Assembly: GCA_947459295.1 (NCBI GenBank)
Contig: CANHCY010000018.1
Location: 1 to 39,807, forward strand
Direction: 5' to 3'
From: Chitinophagaceae bacterium
GTDB taxonomy: Bacteria; Bacteroidota; Bacteroidia; Chitinophagales; Chitinophagaceae
DNA: 39,807 nucleotides
This document shows, piece by piece, positions 35,084 to 39,807 of the stretch. Positions within the stretch are counted from its first letter, which is position 1. Each line of letters begins with the position of its first letter. The notes under the pieces were generated by a model. That model saw only the letters and a program-made list of their open reading frames with translations, was not told the DNA's origin and did not search any database. Made by a program: the position numbers and the translations under genes.

Positions 35084-36259
35084 ATGACAAAGTTGTTTCT
35101 AAAAAAGAAGATTGCGGCACGGATAGCCAATGGTCACCCATGGGTATTTGGTAATGAAGTAGATAAAATTGACGGCCCTATTGAGCCGGCTGGCACCGTA
35201 GATGTACATTACGCCGATGGTAAATTTGCAGGCAGGGGCTATATCAACCCAAAATCCCAGATTTTAGTACGCTTACTCACCCGAAAGCCAGAAACTATCG
35301 ATGCGGCCTTTTTTCACCGCCGAATTGCTGAAGCTTGGGCATACCGCCAAAAAATTGGTTACACCGAAAATTGTCGCCTCGTTTTTGGCGAAGCCGACCA
35401 AATGCCTGCCCTTATCATTGATAAGTTCAACGACTATTTTGTTTTACAAACTTTGTCATTGGGAATGGACCATTGGAAGCCTGCCATTATTGAAGCGCTT
35501 AATACCATTTTTTCTCCAAAAGGCATATACGAGAGAAACGATGTGCCGGTAAGAGAACTAGAAGGCCTCTCTCAAATAAAAGGTTTTTTATCGGAGCCAT
35601 TTGATACAAATATTATCATCAATGAAAATGGATTACGCTTTCATGTAGACATTGAAAATGGTCAAAAAACGGGATACTTTTTAGACCAACAAGACAACCG
35701 AAAAGCCATTCAACATATTGTGAAAGGCGCCGACGTTTTAGGTGCATTTACCTATACTGGCACTTTTGAAATTCACGCGGCACACTATGGTGCAAAATCT
35801 GTGTTGGGTTTAGATATTTCAGAAAACGCCGTTGCGCAAGCCAATAAAAATGCTGCCCTTAATGGACTTGATGATATCTGTAAATTTGAAGCCATGAATG
35901 CGTTTGATGTACTCAAACAATGGGGTAAAGATGGCAGACAATATGACGTTGTAATGCTTGACCCGCCTGCGTTTACCAAGAGTAGAGAAAGTATTCAAAA
36001 AGCAATTACAGGTTACAAAGAAATTAATTTGCGCGGCATGAAATTAATTAGAAATGGAGGCTTTTTAGTAACCTCTAGTTGCACCAATCTCGTACAACCT
36101 GAACTGTTTTTGCAAACCATTGAAATGGCAGCCAAAGATGCGCGCAAAAAAATTAGACAAGTCACTTTTCAAGCACAAGCATCTGACCATCCCATCATTT
36201 GGGGCATGGATAATACCAATTATTTAAAGTTTTTGATTGTAGAGGTAACGGATAAATAA
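35084..36259 (+). CDS. class I SAM-dependent rRNA methyltransferase, RlmI-like (PUA domain)
   Basis: 391-residue protein with an N-terminal PUA domain (about 1-75, ARIANGHPWVFGNEVDKI) and a Rossmann methyltransferase domain with VLGAFTYTGTFEIHAA near 218-233, the acidic end of strand 2 in LGLDIS and the catalytic-type MLDPPAFTKS near 293-302. This is the RlmI (23S rRNA m5C1962) family layout; exact site specificity is by homology only. A Cys-containing VTSSCTNL lies near 332-339. The ATG at 35084 is supported by the adjacent promoter-like element and by homologues; the open frame upstream is unlike the family. Divergent from grpE. Confidence 0.88.
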   Translation: MTKLFLKKKIAARIANGHPWVFGNEVDKIDGPIEPAGTVDVHYADGKFAGRGYINPKSQILVRLLTRKPETIDAAFFHRRIAEAWAYRQKIGYTENCRLVFGEADQMPALIIDKFNDYFVLQTLSLGMDHWKPAIIEALNTIFSPKGIYERNDVPVRELEGLSQIKGFLSEPFDTNIIINENGLRFHVDIENGQKTGYFLDQQDNRKAIQHIVKGADVLGAFTYTGTFEIHAAHYGAKSVLGLDISENAVAQANKNAALNGLDDICKFEAMNAFDVLKQWGKDGRQYDVVMLDPPAFTKSRESIQKAITGYKEINLRGMKLIRNGGFLVTSSCTNLVQPELFLQTIEMAAKDARKKIRQVTFQAQASDHPIIWGMDNTNYLKFLIVEVTDK

Positions 36260-36261
36260 TG

Positions 36262-36282
36262 AAGTAAATAATTTATTTACTT
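36262..36282. repeat. perfect AT-rich palindrome between convergent genes
   Basis: AAGTAAATAA (36262-36271) and TTATTTACTT (36273-36282) are perfect inverse complements around one central T. The palindrome lies between the rlmI-like stop and covers the stop and last codons of the T9SS mini-protein. It may be a weak bidirectional terminator; it has little G+C and no T-run. Confidence 0.5.
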
Positions 36283-36632
36283 ACCTGAAATTTGCCAGAC
36301 TCTATAAGCCTGCCCGTTTGGTCGCGGAGCTGAAAAACATACAATCCACGCGTGTAATGATCGTCTAAAATAAAGCTTACTTTATTATTTAAGATACGCT
36401 GCTCGTTCATTTTTTTTCCATAAAAACTATAGATCGCAATAACGCTGGTTGATTCCACCGTTTTGTCGAATTCAAAGTTAATAACGGTAGTGGCTGGATT
36501 GGGATAAAAACGCAATACCTTAGAAGTGGTAGGCGCAAGAAAAAAGGAATCATAAAAACCATTACTACCAGGCACAAAACCGGTAGTAATGGTATATAAA
36601 GTGATTAGTATTAATAAGTTCCTTTTGGTCAT
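36273..36632 (-). CDS. mini-protein consisting of a signal segment and a T9SS type A sorting domain
   Basis: 119-residue protein. A hydrophobic signal-like N-terminus (about 5-20), a short linker, then a Por secretion-system C-terminal domain: VLRFYPNPATTVINFEF at 39-55, IYSFYGKKMNEQRI in the middle, GLYVFQLRDQTGRLIESGKFQVSK at the end. These are the conserved blocks of the type A CTD that targets cargo to T9SS for anchoring. There is essentially no cargo between signal and CTD. It may be a remnant of a larger surface protein, or a functional minimal cargo. It has its own exact -7 element at 36659-36652. Confidence 0.8.
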   Translation of the reverse strand: MTKRNLLILITLYTITTGFVPGSNGFYDSFFLAPTTSKVLRFYPNPATTVINFEFDKTVESTSVIAIYSFYGKKMNEQRILNNKVSFILDDHYTRGLYVFQLRDQTGRLIESGKFQVSK

Positions 36633-36651
36633 TGACAGTACCTAATTAGAA

Positions 36652-36659
36652 CAAAGATA
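36652..36659 (-). promoter_or_regulatory. -7 element for the T9SS mini-protein gene
   Basis: Leftward TATCTTTG, an exact TAnnTTTG match, 19 bases before the ATG at 36632. No TTG is seen at the expected -33 distance. Its presence suggests that the mini-gene is transcribed and not only a relic. Confidence 0.42.
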
Positions 36660-36671
36660 CGTAAAACTAGA

Positions 36672-37145
36672 TTAAGCTAGTTTTGCCAGGGTTTCCTGAA
36701 TCGCAGTGAAGTTTGGTAAGTCACCAGGTGTAGGACATACTTCGGCGTACTGAATAACACCTTCTTTATCAATTACAAAGGCAGCACGCTTGCTAACCCC
36801 TTGCATCTCAAATGCTGGAAATACATCATATAAAACACCAAACGCCTTTGCAGCATCTTTGTTAAAATCGCTTAATAAAGAGAAATTTAGGTTTTGCTCG
36901 TCCTTAAATTTTCCAAGGGCAAACAAAGAATCTACCGAAACACCAAATACGGTTGCAGTGGCATTATTATATAAAGCAATATTGTCTCTTACAGAACATA
37001 GCTCTGTAGTACAAACGCCGGTAAATGCTAAAGGGAAAAACAATAAAACCACGTTTTTGCCTTTTTGATCTGCTAAATGAACCTGATTTTTATCGGTATC
37101 AAATAAACTAAAATTTGGTGCTGGAGTGCCTGTTGTTAAACTCAT
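36672..37145 (-). CDS. peroxiredoxin, Bcp/AhpC-TSA family
   Basis: 157-residue thiol peroxidase that reduces hydrogen and organic peroxides. The active-site region FPLAFTGVCTTELC puts the peroxidatic Cys at C45 and a second Cys at C50, the same spacing and numbers as the E. coli Bcp C45/C50 pair, pointing to an atypical 2-Cys mechanism recycled by thioredoxin. Overall motif placement could also fit AhpE-like 1-Cys proteins. No signal peptide. It lies 42 bases after the DUF4296 lipoprotein gene on the same strand. Confidence 0.9.
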   Translation of the reverse strand: MSLTTGTPAPNFSLFDTDKNQVHLADQKGKNVVLLFFPLAFTGVCTTELCSVRDNIALYNNATATVFGVSVDSLFALGKFKDEQNLNFSLLSDFNKDAAKAFGVLYDVFPAFEMQGVSKRAAFVIDKEGVIQYAEVCPTPGDLPNFTAIQETLAKLA

Positions 37146-37187
37146 ATGTTTTGTTTTTTTATTGTAACAAGTGAAAATAAATATTGT

Positions 37188-37535
37188 TTATTTTTTTAAG
37201 GTTTTTAGCTTTTGTTTATTAGCATATGACTCTAATGAATCCACAAGCTCTTTATAGGCCACAGGATGCGCTTCGTAATAGTGATAGCTATCATAAAACT
37301 GTTTTTTAGTGATTTCATGCACAGCAAAAACTTGCTCATACAAAGGAATATCCTCTTTTACTTTTAACATCAGCGTATCCCCTACTAATTTTCGTGCATA
37401 CCATTCATCAGCCTTCAGCATATCAAACATAACTACCTTCATGGTGTTTACGGGTAGTACATTTTTTGGTGTTCCACTGTTGCAAGCAACAAGGAGTACA
37501 AAAACAAAAAATAGATATACTAGACGTTGTATCAT
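37188..37535 (-). CDS. DUF4296 lipoprotein
   Basis: 115-residue protein with a lipobox signal (LLVAC, lipid-bearing C18), followed by a small helical domain with MFDMLKADEWYARK and TKKQFYDSYHYYEAHPVAYKELVDSLESYANK, characteristic of DUF4296. The function is unknown; members are Bacteroidota envelope lipoproteins. Its ATG overlaps the DUF4835 stop by four bases (37532-37535), so the two are probably coupled. The C-terminus is Lys-rich. Confidence 0.85.
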   Translation of the reverse strand: MIQRLVYLFFVFVLLVACNSGTPKNVLPVNTMKVVMFDMLKADEWYARKLVGDTLMLKVKEDIPLYEQVFAVHEITKKQFYDSYHYYEAHPVAYKELVDSLESYANKQKLKTLKK

Positions 37536-38455
37536 TGAAGTGCTTCTTTATATTTTGGCGCATTGGTAGGATCAAGTACCGATAGCAATTCGGTGGCTTT
37601 TAGCCTGTCCGCAGCTTTTGCCTTTTTAAAAATACCAGATAATTCTGCATATTTACTTTGCATAAAAAACTGCTGAATCATACTGTTTTGATTGTCCTGC
37701 GCAAAAGTTTGAAGTTGAATAAGGGCAGCAAGTATAGCACTTTGCGCGAGCGCTTCATTATCTATTAAATGATCTAGTCCATTTCTGTAATACCCATAAA
37801 AAACATCATGAATAGTGTTGTTACGCGCATTGGTTAGGTTTTCTGCCAACCAAAAACGGTTACGAAGTCCATCAAACATTTTCCACCCCTGTATTCCTTT
37901 GCCTTCTGGCGCATTGTTCACAATATTCAGTGCTTTTCTAAAATATGACTCCCCTCCTTTTAATGCAAAGGAATCATAATCGAGTCCAATGATGGTGTAG
38001 GCGTAGTAGGCAAAAATAGCAGGTAAATTAGCCGCTCCCGCATCTGTGCCCTGCACCCTTGCTTCATTGAATTCGATTGGCTGAAATTCTTGGTATTTAA
38101 ACGTTACATCCGGATCCTGAAAATTAACCATACTGGCTTTATAACTCGAACCGTACACGGGTCTGGCTGCTTGAATACTTAAGGTAGCCTTATATACATT
38201 GGTTTCTACAACAGTTTCGATATTGACAATAAAACTACACTCAATTTTTTCTTGTGGCTTGTAAAAATCAGATGTCCACTTTCTATTGTTGAGTAAATTT
38301 GTTAACTGCGTTTGAAGGGTTGTGAAAATTCTTTTATCTACACTAGTGGCTACCCTATTCGACAATACCGTTACCCTTGCCTGCAATTCCTGGGCTTTAG
38401 CGCCCGAAAAAACAGCAACTAATAATAGTGTAAGTATTGTGTTCGCAAACTTCAT
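37532..38455 (-). CDS. DUF4835 family protein (T9SS-linked, PorD-like)
   Basis: 307-residue secreted protein: signal peptide at about 1-21 (AKAQ), then the family opening ELQARVTVLSNRVATSVDKRIFTTLQTQLTNLLNNRKWT and the conserved middle PVYGSSYKASMVNFQDPDVTFKYQEFQPIEFNE. It matches DUF4835, which some annotations call T9SS protein PorD; I treat that name as tentative. In other Bacteroidota this gene is commonly near bamD, rpoZ and coaBC, and here it follows bamD-rpoZ without coaBC. A strong hairpin lies between it and rpoZ, so it probably has a separate promoter. Confidence 0.87.
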   Translation of the reverse strand: MKFANTILTLLLVAVFSGAKAQELQARVTVLSNRVATSVDKRIFTTLQTQLTNLLNNRKWTSDFYKPQEKIECSFIVNIETVVETNVYKATLSIQAARPVYGSSYKASMVNFQDPDVTFKYQEFQPIEFNEARVQGTDAGAANLPAIFAYYAYTIIGLDYDSFALKGGESYFRKALNIVNNAPEGKGIQGWKMFDGLRNRFWLAENLTNARNNTIHDVFYGYYRNGLDHLIDNEALAQSAILAALIQLQTFAQDNQNSMIQQFFMQSKYAELSGIFKKAKAADRLKATELLSVLDPTNAPKYKEALQ

Positions 38456-38487
38456 ATCAGATACAATAGGGTGCTCTAAATTAACAA

Positions 38488-38514
38488 AAAAAGACAGTTA
38501 AAAACTGTCTTTTT
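38488..38514. terminator. hairpin terminator after rpoZ
   Basis: AAAAAGACAGT (38488-38498) and ACTGTCTTTTT (38504-38514) form an 11-base perfect stem around a five-base loop. T-runs occur on both strands, so it can work in either direction; in context it ends the bamD-rpoZ transcript before DUF4835. Confidence 0.75.
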
Positions 38515-38535
38515 GTATATAATAGGATGATTCAA

Positions 38536-38880
38536 TTAACGGAATAAATCGTTCTCTTCGTTTTTTCTATAATACACTTTGCCTTCCATGAATTCTTGGG
38601 TTGCTAAAATAGCAGGGTTAGGCATTTTCTCGTAAGCTCTAGAGATTTCGATTTGCTCTTTGTTTTCATGAATTTCTTCTAAGCTATCGGTATGGCTAGC
38701 AAACTCTTCCAATTTGTTGTGCAGTTCTTCTCTAATTGAAACATTAATTTGATTGGCTCTACGTGCCACAATTGCAATTGACTCGTATAAATTACCAGTT
38801 TTTGCTTTAATATCAATTAGGCTTTTAGTTTCAACAACGCTTGGCGTGTTGGCACTTAATTGTCTTCTTAGCTTACTCAT
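38536..38880 (-). CDS. rpoZ: DNA-directed RNA polymerase omega subunit, Bacteroidota Rpb6/RpoZ type
   Basis: 114-residue small subunit that helps assemble and stabilise RNA polymerase. It contains the Rpb6/omega core SLIDIKAKTGNLYESIAIVARRANQIN at about 21-47, followed by a long charged helix and a C-terminal block ILATQEFMEGKVYYR. The length and the extra C-terminal block are usual in this phylum. Its ATG overlaps the bamD stop by four bases (ATGA, 38877-38880), the familiar bamD-rpoZ pair. A strong terminator follows. Confidence 0.88.
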   Translation of the reverse strand: MSKLRRQLSANTPSVVETKSLIDIKAKTGNLYESIAIVARRANQINVSIREELHNKLEEFASHTDSLEEIHENKEQIEISRAYEKMPNPAILATQEFMEGKVYYRKNEENDLFR

Positions 38881-39674
38881 TTTTTTGTATTGTTTAAATA
38901 ATTTGAAGATGCTGTTTTATATTTATTCACTTCGTCTACGTACTTACTTGTGTTGTAACGTTCTAAAAAATCGTCACACTCTACAATTACTTTTGCATAA
39001 CGCTCTTGTTGCTTTTCTTCGTAACTCATTTCGGCATATTTAAAATAAGAAACCACAACTTGGTATTTATATAAATCTGCTCTTTTAGAGTCTGGAAAAT
39101 TGTCAGACACATTACCAAAAGCCACGGCTGCTGCTTTATAATAACCTAGGTTTAAATAAAGTTGTGCTGCCTTAAATTCTTTTTCTTCTAGTTTCTCTCT
39201 GCACTGATCTATAATTTCTGTTGCATCGAGTACTCTCTTTGAACCTGGATGTCCATTAATAAACACCTGCATTAATTGCATGGTTTTATTGGTATTGGTT
39301 TGGTCTAAATCTACTTTTGGTGATTCTTTAAAGAACGAATATGCGCGCATGTATTCTATTTCTTCCAACTTGTTAGAACTTGGAAAATTTTCCAAGAAAT
39401 TCTTAAATAAGTTTTCAGCATTCGAGTAATCTTTTTGATAATAATAAGAGTACGCGAATTTATAATACATGTCTTCGTAACGAGGAGTCCCTTTCATCAC
39501 CTGAAAAATATCTTCGTACAAAACTTGTGCCTTGCTGTAATCTTTTTTAGCGTAATACTGCTCCGCCATCTTATACTTATACTCGACGTCTTTGCTCTTT
39601 AAGATTTTAGAAAACTTTGAGGAGCAGGAAACCAGTATAAAAGCCGCCAAAAAAACAATTACAATTCTATTCAT
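38877..39674 (-). CDS. bamD: outer membrane assembly lipoprotein BamD
   Basis: 265-residue lipoprotein of the beta-barrel assembly (BAM) complex. The signal ends in a lipobox with lipid-bearing C17 (ILVSCSSKF). The rest is helical TPR-type repeats: AEQYYAKKDYSKAQVLYEDIFQ, YYQKDYSNAENLFKNFLENFPSSNKLEEIEY, YLNLGYYKAAAVAFGNVSDNFPDSKRADLYKYQVV. The ATG at 39674 gives a proper lipoprotein signal; a TTG four codons upstream (39686) is rejected because it lies inside the candidate promoter element. It forms a coupled pair with rpoZ. Confidence 0.92.
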   Translation of the reverse strand: MNRIVIVFLAAFILVSCSSKFSKILKSKDVEYKYKMAEQYYAKKDYSKAQVLYEDIFQVMKGTPRYEDMYYKFAYSYYYQKDYSNAENLFKNFLENFPSSNKLEEIEYMRAYSFFKESPKVDLDQTNTNKTMQLMQVFINGHPGSKRVLDATEIIDQCREKLEEKEFKAAQLYLNLGYYKAAAVAFGNVSDNFPDSKRADLYKYQVVVSYFKYAEMSYEEKQQERYAKVIVECDDFLERYNTSKYVDEVNKYKTASSNYLNNTKK

Positions 39675-39683
39675 ACAAGTTGG

Positions 39684-39691
39684 CAAAATTA
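39684..39691 (-). promoter_or_regulatory. -7 element of the bamD-rpoZ promoter
   Basis: Leftward TAATTTTG, an exact TAnnTTTG match, only nine bases before the bamD ATG, so the mRNA would have a leader of about four bases or none. A possible weak -33 TTTC lies 19 bases further upstream. Confidence 0.45.
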
Positions 39692-39709
39692 GTTAATTGT
39701 TAGCAAATT

Positions 39710-39724
39710 AGAAATTTGATTTCT
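39710..39724. repeat. short inverted repeat upstream of bamD
   Basis: AGAAAT and ATTTCT flank a three-base TTG centre. It lies just upstream of the likely -33 region of bamD and could be an operator or chance. Confidence 0.25.
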
Positions 39725-39756
39725 GATATTGACTATCAACTAGTTAAGAAAAATAT

Positions 39757-39792
39757 AAAAAGCTGCCTAACCGGGTGGTTAGACAGCTTTTT
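39757..39792. terminator. strong bidirectional hairpin terminator upstream of bamD
   Basis: Two 16-base arms (39757-39772 and 39777-39792) pair with one C-A mismatch around the loop GGGT. The outer part is A5/T5, giving T-runs on both strands, and the inner part is GC-containing (CTAACC/GGTTAG). It separates bamD-rpoZ from whatever lies beyond the right edge. Confidence 0.8.
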
Positions 39793-39807
39793 GACCTATT
39801 CCTAATG

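Noticed and set aside
34984..35130. Longer grpE start
   Set aside because: The extra residues are unlike GrpE and overlap the promoter and start of the divergent methyltransferase.
37174..37197. AAAATAAA / TTTATTTT hairpin as terminator of the DUF4296 gene
   Set aside because: The stem is all A and T, part is Lys-coding sequence, and in the gene's direction it lacks a proper T-run after the stem.
1..39807. Mobile element, prophage or genomic island
   Set aside because: No integrase, transposase, phage gene, tRNA or flanking repeat was found, and the gene content is housekeeping throughout.

Overview
The window looks like a chromosomal core region of a Bacteroidota bacterium, most likely of the Chitinophagia/Chitinophagaceae type. 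The phylum call rests on a PorP/SprF protein beside a PKD protein with a gliding-motility (type B) C-terminal domain, a type A T9SS sorting domain, the lipoprotein family DUF4296 and the DUF4835 family, a folK plus deoxynucleoside kinase pair, AT-rich DNA, no obvious Shine-Dalgarno sequences, and repeated matches to the Bacteroidota -7 promoter element TAnnTTTG. The family-level call is inference. I see no tRNA, rRNA, integrase, transposase, CRISPR array or prophage gene, and no stretch of more than 300 bases without a gene.

Layout. Bases 1-5130 hold the first codons of a leftward gene, then rightward tdk-ccmB, a leftward AMP nucleosidase, a rightward solitary HsdR-N-type nuclease-like gene, and a leftward ccmC-ccmD-gdh cluster. 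Bases 5131-8030 hold a fused DppD-DppF type ABC ATPase and queA, closed by a hairpin terminator. Leftward sppA, an ABC-2 permease and an SRPBCC protein fill 7986-11325. Rightward folK, a deoxynucleoside kinase and an MFS transporter follow (11421-13859). A long leftward block (13856 to about 25653) runs from recG through a 1221-residue PKD/type B T9SS protein, PorP/SprF, an aminopeptidase P-like enzyme, pssA, purS and rsmI to an M1 peptidase, with gaps of at most about 50 bases. Rightward trpS, a second deoxynucleoside kinase and a GlcD-like oxidase come next, then a leftward LOG-family gene. A symporter, an O-methyltransferase, a glucosaminidase-LysM protein and hpt run rightward (29487-33221). 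Leftward dnaJ and grpE stand divergent to a rightward rlmI-like methyltransferase. The end (36273-39674) is leftward: bamD-rpoZ, a terminator, DUF4835-DUF4296, a Bcp-type peroxiredoxin and a mini-protein made almost only of a T9SS sorting domain. A strong hairpin ends the window.

Themes. Nucleoside and nucleotide salvage recurs (tdk, two dNKs, hpt, AMP nucleosidase, LOG), as does envelope and T9SS biology (bamD, DUF4835, PorP/SprF, two T9SS cargo-type proteins, sppA, the LysM hydrolase) and cytochrome c maturation (ccmB, ccmC, ccmD without ccmA).

I did not find a convincing undescribed multi-gene system. The most useful oddities are recG, whose conserved N-terminus continues upstream of any ATG/GTG/TTG so that an ATT start is likely; an identical 16-base promoter-like element placed two bases before the ATG of both trpS and the rlmI-like gene, implying almost leaderless mRNAs; the orphan T9SS sorting-domain mini-protein; and the solitary PD-(D/E)XK protein.
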